64,000 nucleotides of DNA from Deinococcus hopiensis KR-140. GTDB lineage: Bacteria; Deinococcota; Deinococci; Deinococcales; Deinococcaceae. Numbering within the stretch: the stretch's first letter is position 1; each line of letters starts with the position of its first letter. Location of the stretch: the NCBI RefSeq assembly GCF_900176165.1, contig NZ_FWWU01000003.1, forward strand, positions 62,001-126,000, written 5' to 3'. Below, piece by piece: positions 21,683 to 30,793 of this stretch. The notes beneath the pieces were generated by a model. It was given only the letters and a program-made list of their open reading frames with translations, ran no database searches and had not been told where the DNA came from. A program made the translations under genes and the position numbers.

Positions 21683-22152
21683 GTAAAAACAGCCAACGTC
21701 TTTCACCATGCTGGAGGGAGCGGGAAAAACCTCGCTGACCCGCAACGTCGGGTGCACGTTGGGTCAGGCCCGCGTACGGACGCTGCCGATCAACCTCGGT
21801 TCACAGGCCAGCCTCACGCCCTGGCTGGGCGTTCACAACACTGCCCTGGACGAGACGGTGCACGGCGTGATCGGGACCGTTATGGCGCTGCTGCCCGCGC
21901 GAGCAGTACGACGCCGCTCTGACCGACAGCCGCCCCAGTGTGGGCAAGCTGGCGACGGGAACGCTGGCGGTCGATACGCTGATCGTGCCGATTCCCACCT
22001 GGCACAACGGGCTCGGCGCCCTGCCGGGCGTTCAGGCCGTAATGAACGTCATATACGGCGCCGGGCGCTCACACGACCGCGAGGTGCTTCCAGACGCATT
22101 TATCACCACTGGCGCACACCGTACCCCCGGTATTCACGTCCCACAACGGTGA
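21683..22152 (+). pseudogene. ParA-type partition ATPase remnant
   Basis: Fragments in three frames match a plasmid ParA. KTANVFHHAGGSGK (from 21683) runs into AGKTSLTRNVGCTLG in the next frame; this is the deviant Walker A. Then come LPINLGSQASLTPWLGV (normally LLIDLDPQANLT) and, in another frame, VGKLATGTLAVDTLIVPIPT. The Asp of the Walker A' strand is replaced (NLGSQ for DLDPQ), and there are at least two frameshifts. It is a dead partition gene about 12 kb from the replication origin. The DNA to 22370 may hold further decayed partition sequence, but I cannot identify it. Confidence 0.65.
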
Positions 22153-22422
22153 GCCTCGTCCGCCTGGGTCACGAAATGGCAGGACAAAGTGCTGAAGTGG
22201 GTGTGACGGCTCGGCCTCGAAGGCGGAGGCGCCAGACGGCGCAAGGACATCGTCATTCAGGAGCACGGTCATCTCCTGGCCAGTCCCCGAGCGCTTCGGG
22301 CGCGCTCCTGGGGGCGAGGGCAGTCCGGCCCGAACGCTGCCCTGGGAGATTGGTTCGGGCCGACCTGAAGTGACGGGTTTGGGTTGGAAGATGACAGGGC
22401 GTCTCCGGGACTCCAGGCACCT

Positions 22423-23454
22423 TCAGGACTGGGAAGGTGGTGCTGCCGTGCTCGCCCGGACCAGGAGTTCGGGCGTCAGCACATGGGCTGGACGGGAAGA
22501 AGTGGGCGACTCGATGGCTTCCAGCAGGGCCGCGAGGCTCAGCGATCCCAGCGCAGCGAAGTCCTGCCGCACGGTGCTGAGGGGTGGGTGGAAAAAGCGG
22601 CTCTCCGGAATGTCGTCGAAACCGACGATAGACACGTCATCTGGCACGGCCACACCACGTTCGTGCAGGGCCCACAGGGCCCCCAACGCCATTTGATCGT
22701 TGCCCACCAGCAGACCGGTAAAGGGGGTGCGGGCCGCAAGCAGTTCCTGCGTCAGGCCGAAGCCGCTCCCGGCGCTCCAATCACCTTCCAAAACGGCAGC
22801 AGGGGTCAGCCCAGCCTCGGACAGGGCCTCGCGCCAGCCTTCCAGGCGCAACCGGGCATCATGCCAGCGTGAGGGACCCGAGAGCAGGGCCACGCGCTGG
22901 TGCCCCAACGACACGAGGTGCTGCGCTGCGAGGCAGGCTCCCGCCTTCTGGTCGATGGTGACGCCCGGCACACCGCTGGATTCCGTCGTGTCCACCAGCA
23001 CGAAGGGCACGCTGCCGCACAGGGAACGGATTCGCTCGGCGTCGGCTCCGCGCAGCGGCGTGATCAGCAGGATGCCGTCCACGTTCTGCCGGCGCAGTTC
23101 GAGCACGGCCCGCTCGATCTCGGTCTCGCTGAGTTCAGGGATGCTCGCCAGCGCTACGCCGTATCCCCGCCCCCGCGCCGCCTGCTCGATGTTGACGATC
23201 ATTTGCGCCGGACCGTAGTACGTGAGGCCGAAGCCCACCACACCCAGGGTCCCTGAGCGTTGGGTCACCAGGCTGCGGGCCGCCAGGTTGGGCTGATACC
23301 GCAGCGCCTGAATGGCGTCCAGGACCTTTTGCCGCGTCGTGGCCGCCACGCTCGGATGCTCGTTCATGACGCGTGAAACGGTCTGATGGGACACACCGGC
23401 ATGCCGGGCGACATCGTGAATCGTGACGCGTGAGGATGGGGCGGATGCGGACAT
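22423..23454 (-). CDS. LacI-family transcriptional regulator
   Basis: 343 residues. The N-terminal LacI helix-turn-helix (VTIHDVARHAGVSHQTVSRV, MNEHPSVAATTRQKVLDAI) is followed by a periplasmic-binding-like effector domain (TLGVVGFGLTYYGPAQMIVN; GLLVGNDQMALGALWALHERG; VPDDVSIVGFDDIPESRFFH, then PPLSTVRQDF). It probably controls a sugar operon, but no sugar genes remain beside it. Upstream is IS debris and downstream the parA remnant, so it is an orphan whose target has moved or been lost. The ATG is preceded by CAGGAG. Confidence 0.93.
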   Translation of the reverse strand: MSASAPSSRVTIHDVARHAGVSHQTVSRVMNEHPSVAATTRQKVLDAIQALRYQPNLAARSLVTQRSGTLGVVGFGLTYYGPAQMIVNIEQAARGRGYGVALASIPELSETEIERAVLELRRQNVDGILLITPLRGADAERIRSLCGSVPFVLVDTTESSGVPGVTIDQKAGACLAAQHLVSLGHQRVALLSGPSRWHDARLRLEGWREALSEAGLTPAAVLEGDWSAGSGFGLTQELLAARTPFTGLLVGNDQMALGALWALHERGVAVPDDVSIVGFDDIPESRFFHPPLSTVRQDFAALGSLSLAALLEAIESPTSSRPAHVLTPELLVRASTAAPPSQS

Positions 23455-23475
23455 CGGTTCTCCTGTGGTCGGAAC

Positions 23476-23504
23476 ATATTAGGAACGGCGGAAGGTCTTT
23501 CCAA
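23476..23504 (-). promoter_or_regulatory. Sigma-70-type promoter of the LacI gene
   Basis: On the minus strand TTGGAA, 17 bases, TAATAT, located 21 bases before the ATG and just ahead of CAGGAG. The spacing is optimal. Confidence 0.5.
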
Positions 23505-23760
23505 GAGGGCTTGATTTGTCACAGGATATCTCGTGCCTTGCCCGACTTCGCTTCGCCGTCTACGGAGGATGTCGTCCGGAGCCCTCGCTTCCAAGCGGTG
23601 AAGGCACACGGCTTCCCAACGCGCTCCCGCAATTACTGGAGAAACAGGCCAGCGCCACACCCCGCAGCCGCTGAAGCCGCAGTACAGGCCCCAGGCCGGT
23701 CAGGTGTTGGGCACCACGGTGGACAGCAATGAAGGCCGCGGTGTTTTGCAGGGTGGTCTA

Positions 23761-24738
23761 GAGCACTCGAGAAGGTGTGCGCGGGCCAGCCGAAAACGTC
23801 TCGTAACGAAACGGCGTCTAGAGCGTGCCAACCCCTGGAGCAGAGCTGCCGGGTCTCGCCATTCACCTGCACGGACGAGGGCTTCGACTTTAGAGAACAT
23901 GCCTTCAACCAGATTGAAATCGGGGCTGTAGGGAGGTGGGAACAGGACCATACAGCCGCAGGCTTGAATCTGCGACAGGCACGGACGCACAGCGATGTGC
24001 CGGGAGATTGCCCTGCACCACGGCCTGTGCTGGAGTCAGGGCTGGGCACAGAATATTTTGCGCGTACCGCCCGAAGCTCATGCCGTTTACCCTGCCCTCC
24101 AGAATCAGGGGAGCAAAGGGACCATTTGCCTGGAACGTGCATATTGGTCGTCCGTTGGGTCTGAAAGTGCTGGCGAAGAACACGGGGGATTCCCTCGCTT
24201 TCCGTACCGCGCTGACCCCAGAAACACGGGCGCCATCCATCAGGTTCCCGCCAGTCAACGGAGTACCACTATGAGCGTTTGGTTCCGTCCCCAGAAACTG
24301 GGGACGGAAGAGACGGCCCGCCGTGTCCGGTGCGCGCGACCATCTCCTCAGGTCATGGCTGCAAACGAAGCCCCTCTCGACAAGAAAGACCAGACGGGCT
24401 GGGGTCTGTAGGTAAGGCTTCTGGCCGTTCAGGAGCTGCTGACGCAGTTCCTCCTTGTGTTCGCACGAGACGCGCGTTTTTTTGGGGGTGATGCCCTGCT
24501 GGCGGAAGACTCGGTCCACCGTTCGGTCGCTGATCTTCAGCCCCATCGCGGGTTCCAACTTGCGGGCGTGTTCTTCGCGGGTGGCGTCCAAGTCCTCCTC
24601 GAGCAACTGGCGGAGGACCCGCTCATGCTCGCTCTGTACCCTTGGGCGACGCCCAGTTGGACGCCTGACGTGCATTAAGGTGCCTGCCCCGTGTTTCTTC
24701 AGGTACATCACGGCGGTTGGCACGTCAACGCTGAATGT
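23761..24738 (-). pseudogene. IS630-family transposase pseudogene, 5' truncated
   Basis: Related to the transposase at 15018 but diverged. The longest frame (23905-24723) begins inside the helix-turn-helix (VPTAVMYLKKHGAGTL aligned with VETVDTYLEKQRLGTF), continues through TGLKIS-type text (AMGLKISDRTVDRVFRQQGI), and reaches VFLVERGF, where the family has VFLDESGF, so the first catalytic Asp is lost. The C-terminus is in another frame (LFPPPYSPDFNLVEGMFSKV). The 5' end is cut by the MITE at 24742. The left end GAGCACTCGAGA follows TA at 23759. Confidence 0.8.
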
Positions 24739-24741
24739 TTA

Positions 24742-24859
24742 GAGCATTTGCCAACAAGGGAAATCTTTTTGACCGAGCAGAGCGAACTTGAATGCGCATT
24801 GGGAAGAACGGAGCTGTGAGGGTGCCCTTCCACTCCCGGCGGAATTCGGACAAATGCTC
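24742..24859. mobile_element. MITE copy 2
   Basis: 118 bp flanked by TA on both sides. Ends GAGCATTTGCC and GACAAATGCTC. The interior follows the family pattern (TTTTTGACCGAGCAGAGCGA, CTTGAATGCGCATTGGG, GTGAGGGTGCCCTTCCACTC). It abuts the truncated IS630 pseudogene. A lone right end, GTCAAATGCTC, recurs at 24964-24974. Confidence 0.8.
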
Positions 24860-25104
24860 TAGGCCACCCGCTGATGGTCCTTCTCCTTCAGCGCCGACGC
24901 GGCAGTCCGTTCTCGAAAACCGACGCTGTATCCGTGTGCCCCCTACCCGCCTCTTCTTATTCTGTCAAATGCTCCAGAAGGTGGGTTCTCTCAGCCGCCG
25001 CACGTCGTTGCTCAGACCCACGTACTGGTCCTGGTCGGTCAGATCCGCAAGCTGCGCTCGGCTGAACGGACGGCTGACCCGTGGTGGTGAAGGAGGGCTT
25101 GGTT
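24860..25104. other. Debris between MITE and HD-GYP gene
   Basis: Contains a solitary MITE-type end (24964-24974). On the minus strand there is a fragment reading LADLTDQDQYVGLSNDVRRL that stops at that end. It looks like the tail of a protein cut by a transposition, but I do not recognise it. Confidence 0.35.
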
Positions 25105-25764
25105 TCAGTCCCCGCGCTCCACTATCTCTGCGAAGAGCGCGACGAGTTCGGGGTCCAGGCAGCGTCCTGCCCGCCGCCACAGTTCGGCGAGGGCCGCCTC
25201 CCGCGTCCACGCCGGCTTGTAGGGCCGCTCGGAAATCAGGGCGTCGTAGACGTCGGTCACCGCCACGATCCGGACAGGCAGGGTTATGCCCGGCCCCTCC
25301 CAGGCGTCGTGATGGTGGCGGGCCACGCCGACCACCGCTGGGGGCAGCACCCCGTATCTGCCGAGCAGCGCGGCTCCGCCCCGGGCGTGTAGGTTCACCC
25401 AGCACCGTTCCTCCGGAGTCAGCGAAGTGGGCTTGTTCAAGATGGACAGGGGCACCAGCAGTTTGCCGATGTCGTGCAGCAGGGCGCTCCAATGCAGTTC
25501 CCGCTGTTGAATGGGGCCGAGATGCAGGGCCCGTCCCAGCGCGCCTGCCTTCCGGGCCACCCGGAAGCTGTGGCGCAGCGACGCCGCGCTGTAGGCGCCA
25601 AGCTGGCCGAGCAGCGCGCAGACGAGGGCTTCGGTCTGCCCGCACGCTGCGTCTGTTGAGGGTGAGGGAGTGGGCCAGGAGCGGTCTCCCGACGCCAGGC
25701 CCCGGCCGTCGCTGCCCAAGGGGGCGCTCCGTCGGTGAGGCGCAAGGGAAAGCGGGCGAGGCAT
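25105..25764 (-). CDS. HD-GYP domain protein (putative cyclic-di-GMP phosphodiesterase)
   Basis: About 219 residues from the ATG of MPRPLSLAPHRR. It is a stand-alone HD-GYP domain: HSFRVARKAGALG (first helix), HWSALLHDIGKLLVP (HD pair), HARGGAALLGRY, HHHDAWEGPG (family HHE.WDGSGYP, here altered with the GYP residues lost), VRIVAVTDVYDALISERPYKP and the C-terminal LDPELVALF. The altered GYP motif leaves activity open. No start has a good ribosome binding site (a second ATG is at 25800). It is transcribed divergently from the bacteriophytochrome operon with 88 bases between, so light signalling and cyclic-di-GMP turnover may be linked. Confidence 0.75.
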   Translation of the reverse strand: MPRPLSLAPHRRSAPLGSDGRGLASGDRSWPTPSPSTDAACGQTEALVCALLGQLGAYSAASLRHSFRVARKAGALGRALHLGPIQQRELHWSALLHDIGKLLVPLSILNKPTSLTPEERCWVNLHARGGAALLGRYGVLPPAVVGVARHHHDAWEGPGITLPVRIVAVTDVYDALISERPYKPAWTREAALAELWRRAGRCLDPELVALFAEIVERGD

Positions 25765-25852
25765 GAACGGATCGTAAAGAAGCAAGGGTGATGGGGGCAT
25801 GATGGGCGGGAACAGGCCTTGAAGGTGAGCGTGATAGGGTGACCCCAGACTT

Positions 25853-26413
25853 ATGCTTATGGCACACCTCAAACAGGCCACGCGGGAGCGACACGCCGAG
25901 GTGGAGGCCCTGATGCCCGTGCTGGACCCTGCCCTGACGCAGGCCGCCTATATCCGTTTACTGCGCCAGTTGCTGGGGGTTGTCGCCCCGCTGGAAGCTC
26001 AGCTGCTGGAGTTGCCCATTCCCGCTGCCTTCGGGCTGGAGCATCGGCTGCGCGCGCCCCTGCTCGTTCGTGACCTGATTGCGCTGTCCGCGCCCACCCC
26101 GGTATGGCCCACAAGGGGTATGCCGGCTGCGCCCCGTCTATCCGGTCTGGGCCAGGGTCTGGGCACGCTGTACGTGCTGGAGGGCAGCACGCTGGGTGGT
26201 CAGGTCATCGGGCGGCACCTGCGCGTGGCCCTGGACATCACGGCGGAGTGGGGAGGAGCCTATTTCCACGCCCACGGTGAGGGCACTGGCGCAATGTGGC
26301 GGGCGTTTGGGGAGGCGCTGAACCTTTGGGAAGGCGACGCGGAGGAGGTGGTCGCAGGCGCGAACCTGACATTTGGGGCCTTTGCGGACGCGCTGCGCGG
26401 AGTTCCAGCGTGA
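25853..26413 (+). CDS. bphO: Biliverdin-producing heme oxygenase BphO
   Basis: 186 residues of the bacterial heme oxygenase family, which opens heme to biliverdin, CO and iron. LKQATRERHAEVEALMP carries the proximal heme-ligand His. LGQGLGTLYVLEGSTLGGQVI is the distal helix with its glycines. W..FGEALN near the end completes the fold. It supplies the chromophore for the bacteriophytochrome encoded next; the two genes overlap by 4 bases (GTGA). The first ATG is at 25853 and another, two codons on, is possible. Confidence 0.92.
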   Translation: MLMAHLKQATRERHAEVEALMPVLDPALTQAAYIRLLRQLLGVVAPLEAQLLELPIPAAFGLEHRLRAPLLVRDLIALSAPTPVWPTRGMPAAPRLSGLGQGLGTLYVLEGSTLGGQVIGRHLRVALDITAEWGGAYFHAHGEGTGAMWRAFGEALNLWEGDAEEVVAGANLTFGAFADALRGVPA

Positions 26414-28689
26414 CGGGCGATGCCCGAATGGCCCGCCCCGAAGCAGCGGAACGGGAACTGCTCCCGCCCACCTACCTGGGCGGCCCCGCCATCACCACCG
26501 ACAACTGCGAGCGCGAGCCCATCCACCTGCCCGGAAGCGTGCAGCCGCATGGAGCGCTGCTCACGGCCGACGCGAACACCCATCTCATCCTGCAGGTCAG
26601 CGCGGGGGCGGAGGGGCACCTGGGCCAGCCTCCAGCCGCCCTGCTGGGCCGTCCCCTCAGCGTCCTGCTGCCCGGGTCAGACCTCGCGCCGCTGCTGGCC
26701 GCGCTGCCGCCCGGCTCACCCGATCACCGCCAATACCGCGCGGTGCTGGCCCAGTCCGGTGGGAACGTGGCCCTGACCTGCCACCGTGCCGGGGACCTCC
26801 TCGTGCTGGAATTTGAGGCGAACGGACCACCCCAGCAGAGCGGCCCCCAGGCGCTGCGCAACGCCGTGTTCGCCCTGGAGAGCGCGCCCACCCTGGCCGA
26901 GTTGACGTGGGTGGCGGTGCAGGCGGTGCGGGAGCTCACCGGCTTTGACCGCGTGATGATCTACCGCTTCGCGCAGGACGCCAGCGGTGAGGTGCTCGCC
27001 GAAGCCCGCAGCGAACACCTGGGCTCTTTCCTGGGGCACCGTTTTCCGGAATCGGATATTCCCGCGCAGGCCCGCGCGCTGTACGTGCGCCACCTTCTGC
27101 GCCTGACTGCCGATACCGAGGCTGTGCCCGACGTCCTGGAACCCCGGCTCAACCCACAGACGGGGACGCCGACGCCGCTGGGGGGGGCCGTGCTGCGCGC
27201 CACCTCACCCATGCACCTGCAGTACCTGCGCAACATGGGTGTGCGCTCCAGCCTGTCGGTGTCCATCGTGGTGGACGGGCAGCTGTGGGGCCTGATCTCG
27301 TGTCATCACGGTGCGGCTCATGTGGTTGAGCCCGAGACGCGCACCGCCCTCGAATACCTGGGGCGGCTGCTCAGCCTGCAGGTGCAGGTCAAGGAACGCG
27401 CGGACACCGACGCCTTTCGCCGGGGCCTGCAGGCCCGCCGGGCACGGATCGTGGAGGCCGCTGCCCACTCGCTCGCTCCGTTGGAGACGTTCTCGGACAA
27501 AGGGCTGGACCTCGCGGGGCTGATGCGGGCAGGGGGCGTCGTCGCCTTTTTCGAGGGGGGCTGGCAGGCGCAGGGCCAGACGCCCCCTGCCCCCTGGATC
27601 GAGGCGCTGCTGGCCTGGCTGCGGACACGGGAAGGGACCCTCATTCATACGGACGCTCTCGCAGAGCAGTGGCCAGGGGCGGCGGAGTATATGGACACCG
27701 CCTCAGGTCTGTTGGCGATCAGCGTGAGCGGCGGCTGGTCCGAGGGTCTGGTATGGCTGCGGCCGGAGATTCGCGCCGAGGTGGCCTGGGGTGGTGCGAC
27801 GCCCGAGCAGGCCAAAGGCCAGCTGGGTCCCCGGCGTTCCTTCGAGACTTATGTGGAGACGGTGCGTGGCCGTTCGGTGCCCTGGCACCCGGGCGAGATC
27901 GAGGAGGCTGGGGAACTCGGTCAGGCCCTCACGTCGGCGTTGGGCGCGCGGCTGAATGTGGTGCGCGATCTCAACCGGGCGCTGGAGCGCTCGAACGCCG
28001 AGTGGCGGCAGTACGCCTTCGTGATCGCGCACGACATGCAGGAACCTGTGCGGCTGATCTCTCAGTTTGCGGAGCTGTTTCACCTGCGCTTTGGTGGTCA
28101 GGTGGATGCGGGCGGCGAGCGCATGCTCCGCTTCATGCTCGACGAGACGACGCGGCTGCGTGCCCTCACCCGGGACCTGCACACCTACACGGCCCTGCTC
28201 TCGGCCCCGCCACCCGTGCGCCGCCCAGTGCCCCTGGCACGGTTGGTACAGGACGCGCTGCACACCCTCGCTGACCGGGTGGAGGAGACGGCGGCCGCGG
28301 TGGAGGTGAGCCCCGATCTGCCCGTTCTTCAGGCCGATGCTGGGGATCTGCGCGAATTGCTGCTTCAGCTGCTCGCCAACGCCCTGACCTTCAGCGGTGG
28401 GCGGTCGCCCCGGGTACAGCTCGGGGCCACGCGCGCGTCGGGGGCCTGGAAGATAACCGTACGTGACGAGGGCCCCGGGATCGCGCCCGAGTTTCAGGAA
28501 AAGGTCTTCGGGTTGTTTCAGCGCCTCGGCCGCCGGGAGGACTCGCCAGGCAGCGGGATCGGCCTGGCATTGGCCCGTCTGGCGGCGGAGCGGCATGGCG
28601 GTACCCTGACCGTCTCGTCGACGCCGGGGCGGGGCAGCGTTTTCACACTGCATCTGCCAGACCTCCGGGAGGCCTCCGGTGAGGCGTGA
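26410..28689 (+). CDS. bphP: Bacteriophytochrome histidine kinase BphP
   Basis: A red/far-red photoreceptor kinase, 759 residues from the GTG overlapping bphO, or 753 from the ATG at 26428; the D. radiodurans protein is about 755. The order is PAS with the biliverdin-binding Cys (ITTDNCEREPIHLPGS, Cys33 or Cys27), GAF (FDRVMIYRFAQDASGEVLAE; FPESDIPAQAR with the DIP motif; LRATSPMHLQYLRNMGV), PHY (about 325-500), then a HisKA-like helix (VIAHDMQEPVRLISQFAELF, phospho-His) and HATPase (LLANALTFSG, VRDEGPGIAPEF, GSGIGLALAR). All key chromophore residues that I can check are present, so a functional photoreceptor is likely. It pairs with the response regulator downstream. Confidence 0.95.
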   Translation: MTGDARMARPEAAERELLPPTYLGGPAITTDNCEREPIHLPGSVQPHGALLTADANTHLILQVSAGAEGHLGQPPAALLGRPLSVLLPGSDLAPLLAALPPGSPDHRQYRAVLAQSGGNVALTCHRAGDLLVLEFEANGPPQQSGPQALRNAVFALESAPTLAELTWVAVQAVRELTGFDRVMIYRFAQDASGEVLAEARSEHLGSFLGHRFPESDIPAQARALYVRHLLRLTADTEAVPDVLEPRLNPQTGTPTPLGGAVLRATSPMHLQYLRNMGVRSSLSVSIVVDGQLWGLISCHHGAAHVVEPETRTALEYLGRLLSLQVQVKERADTDAFRRGLQARRARIVEAAAHSLAPLETFSDKGLDLAGLMRAGGVVAFFEGGWQAQGQTPPAPWIEALLAWLRTREGTLIHTDALAEQWPGAAEYMDTASGLLAISVSGGWSEGLVWLRPEIRAEVAWGGATPEQAKGQLGPRRSFETYVETVRGRSVPWHPGEIEEAGELGQALTSALGARLNVVRDLNRALERSNAEWRQYAFVIAHDMQEPVRLISQFAELFHLRFGGQVDAGGERMLRFMLDETTRLRALTRDLHTYTALLSAPPPVRRPVPLARLVQDALHTLADRVEETAAAVEVSPDLPVLQADAGDLRELLLQLLANALTFSGGRSPRVQLGATRASGAWKITVRDEGPGIAPEFQEKVFGLFQRLGRREDSPGSGIGLALARLAAERHGGTLTVSSTPGRGSVFTLHLPDLREASGEA

Positions 28690-29116
28690 AGGTGTAAAGC
28701 TGCTCCTCGTAGAAGACAATCCCGCCGACGTCTTCCTGATGGAAACGGCGCTGGAACTCTCGGCCCTGCCGGTCACGTTGGAAGTGGCCCGCGACGGGGT
28801 GGAGGCCCTGGAGCAGCTCGAAGCGGGCAAGGCGGCCGAGCGCTTTCCGGACCTGATCCTGCTTGATCTGAATATGCCGCGCCTGGACGGGTTTGAGGTG
28901 CTCGCGGCGCTACGGGAGGACCCGGCCCTGCGCCACCTCGCCGTTGTCGTCTTCACCACCTCCAGCGCTCCAGACGACGTGAAGCGGGCGTATACCCTCC
29001 AGGCAAATTCCTACGTCAGCAAGCCCGCCAGCCTGGATGAGTTCCTGCACCTGATGACCCTGCTGGACGCCTACTGGTTTGGGGCGGCGAGCCTGCCGCG
29101 CACCTATCAGCCGTAA
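28679..29116 (+). CDS. bphR: Response regulator BphR, partner of BphP
   Basis: A 145-residue single-domain receiver. The acidic pocket is E12-D13 (LLVEDNPADVFLMETAL), the phospho-acceptor is Asp63 (LLDLNMPRLDGFEVL), the switch residues are Thr93/Thr94 and the conserved Lys is Lys115 (YVSKPASLDEF). It starts at a GTG inside the end of bphP (11-base overlap), so bphO-bphP-bphR is one translationally coupled operon, as in D. radiodurans. With no output domain it probably signals by protein contact or phosphate relay. Confidence 0.93.
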   Translation: MRREGVKLLLVEDNPADVFLMETALELSALPVTLEVARDGVEALEQLEAGKAAERFPDLILLDLNMPRLDGFEVLAALREDPALRHLAVVVFTTSSAPDDVKRAYTLQANSYVSKPASLDEFLHLMTLLDAYWFGAASLPRTYQP

Positions 29117-29127
29117 ACCTGGCTGTG

Positions 29128-29176
29128 GGCGGCAGGAAAGGGAAGGCTGGCCGTGTGCCTGCCCCTTCCTGCCGCC
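29128..29176. terminator. Inverted repeat after bphR
   Basis: GGCGGCAGGAA (29128-29138) and TTCCTGCCGCC (29166-29176), 11-bp arms with a 27-base loop, 12 bases after the bphR stop. The long loop and lack of a T-run make this a weak terminator candidate. Confidence 0.35.
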
Positions 29177-29383
29177 TCCCCACGCTATGTCCGGTGACTG
29201 GACCTCGCCCGCATCACCACCATGGCGAGCAGGAAAACCCCGGGTGGCGGTGCTGTGCCTTCCAGATCCGGACTTCAGCCCAGCAGGTGCAGCCGGAGGA
29301 CAGGTGCGTGATGCGGTAGACACCCAGACGCGGGGTGAAGTTCTTGTAGCGGGGGGGCCCGTTTTCGCAGGCCGGGGAGGGGG

Positions 29384-30034
29384 TCACCAATCTTCTCCTG
29401 ACGGGGGGGTGGGGTGGGCGAGACTCTGGAAGGGCAGCGTTCCGTTCACTTCGCTCACCGCGCCGAGGGCAGGGTGGGCGAGCGAACGGGCATGAGCCCG
29501 GACGTCGGGTGGCCAGGTGGCCGTGGCTGCATCGAAGGCTTCCGGATCACGGGCGTACAGGGCGCGGGCCGCCTCCTGATAGCCGTGCAGATCGCCGGCC
29601 AGCACAACCATGAAGCGGTCGGCCGCTGTCTGAGACGCCAGCACCTGCTCGCGCTCCGGCTCGCGCCTCCGCGCCTCGTCGATCAAGCGGCGCAGGGCGG
29701 CCGAAGCGCCGTTGGGCTGGGCCTCCAGCCATTCCCAGTGCCGCGGCAGTAGGGTGACCTCCCGCGCCACCACCCCCAGCCGGGGCCGTCCACGCCCAAC
29801 GGGTTTCTGCGGCGCTTGTGGCGGGGGCAGAATGCGCCCAAGCAGCGTGGGCACGTCCTCGCCCTCGCGCCAGTCGAAGCTGAGCGTTCGGCCCGTGCGG
29901 TCGTCGAACACCAGCAGGGGCACGGTGAGATCAAGCGTAGGGCGGCGCGCTTCCAGCTGTCCGAGCAACTCGGGCAATGGGGCCGTTGCCAGGTGGAGGG
30001 AGCCGTGAAAGGCCGTGTGGGTGGCATCACTCAT
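29384..30034 (-). CDS. DUF2239 family protein
   Basis: 216 residues. PLLVFDDRTGRTLSFDWREG, GRGRPRLGVVAREVTLLPRHW, EWLEAQPNGASAALRRLIDEAR and MVVLAGDLHGYQEAARALYA are the characteristic DUF2239 blocks; the function is unknown. The RPRLGVVAREVTLLPRHWEWL region followed by an LRRLIDEA helix resembles a ribbon-helix-helix-like unit, so nucleic-acid binding is conceivable. The ATG at 30034 lies 7 bases after a strong -10, so the message is probably leaderless. Longer upstream frames are rejected. Confidence 0.8.
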   Translation of the reverse strand: MSDATHTAFHGSLHLATAPLPELLGQLEARRPTLDLTVPLLVFDDRTGRTLSFDWREGEDVPTLLGRILPPPQAPQKPVGRGRPRLGVVAREVTLLPRHWEWLEAQPNGASAALRRLIDEARRREPEREQVLASQTAADRFMVVLAGDLHGYQEAARALYARDPEAFDAATATWPPDVRAHARSLAHPALGAVSEVNGTLPFQSLAHPTPPSGEDW

Positions 30035-30041
30035 GGCATTA

Positions 30042-30087
30042 ATATTAGCCGGGTAAAAAGAGATGTCAATGTCAGCCGGGTGAAAGG
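30042..30087 (-). promoter_or_regulatory. Leaderless promoter with repeated ACCCGGCT boxes
   Basis: On the minus strand TTGACA (30064-30069), 16 bases, TAATAT (30042-30047), then 7 bases to the ATG. Two direct repeats, TTTACCCGGCTAA (across spacer and -10) and TTTCACCCGGCTGA (just upstream of -35), 24-25 bases apart, look like a two-site operator on the same face of the helix. Confidence 0.6.
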
Positions 30088-30229
30088 GTGTGAATGGATA
30101 TTTTCCGACCTGCGGTATGTTGGCCGCTCTGCACATCATAAGGGGGTTGAGAGGCACCTCTGGCTCGCCTGCAGACCTATTCGCCTCCTGCTCTTCCTGG
30201 AGCCGTGTAGCTCCTGACGTCTGCGTGAC

Positions 30230-30660
30230 GGACTCGCCTCTTCCTGCCCTGTGCCTCCAGGCCCTGCACGACGCCGACAAAGTCGCGATTCCCCAAGCCA
30301 CCTTGCTTGAGACGGTCCAGCTCATCCCCGTGGAGTGGAAGGTCATCCAGCGGCATCCGGGCATCGGCTGCGAGACGCTGCACCACATTCCCTCGCTGCT
30401 CCCCGCCACCCGCGCCGCCGCGCTGTACGACCAGGAACGCGGGAACGGCAGCGGGTACACCTGGGCCTGGCGGGCCGCGCTATTCCCCTCGCGGCCCGCG
30501 TCTTCTCTTCGCGGTGGTGGACGTCTACGACGGCCCGACGAGCGTACGGCCCCACAAGCGGCCTGGACCTGCGGAGAAGTGGCCGAGCGGCTGCTCCAGG
30601 AGGAGGGGTGCTGCTCGACGGGTGTGTCGACCACGCCTTTTTGAACCTCCTGACCGGAGG
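30230..30660 (+). pseudogene. HD-GYP domain pseudogene
   Basis: An HD-GYP phosphodiesterase fragment in two frames: LHDADKVAIPQATLLETVQL, EWKVIQRHPGIGCETLHHIP, YDQERGNGSGYTWAWRAALF (family HHERWDGSGYP..LRG..IP), then after a frameshift near 30485 FAVVDVYDGPTSVRPHKRPG. The HD motif is LHDADK rather than LHDIGK, and the second His of the metal site is changed. The N-terminal half and any sensor domain are missing. It is not related by recent duplication to the gene at 25105. Confidence 0.7.
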
Positions 30661-30793
30661 CGGTCTTCGCCCCTGAACCCCGAACGTTCGGAGAACCGCA
30701 GACCACCCGCGGCGAAGGCGGCCTGAACTTCCAGGGGTGCAGAGGAGGGAAACAGAAGGGCCGTACGACTCCCTTCCGTCCCTGGAGCAGCGC

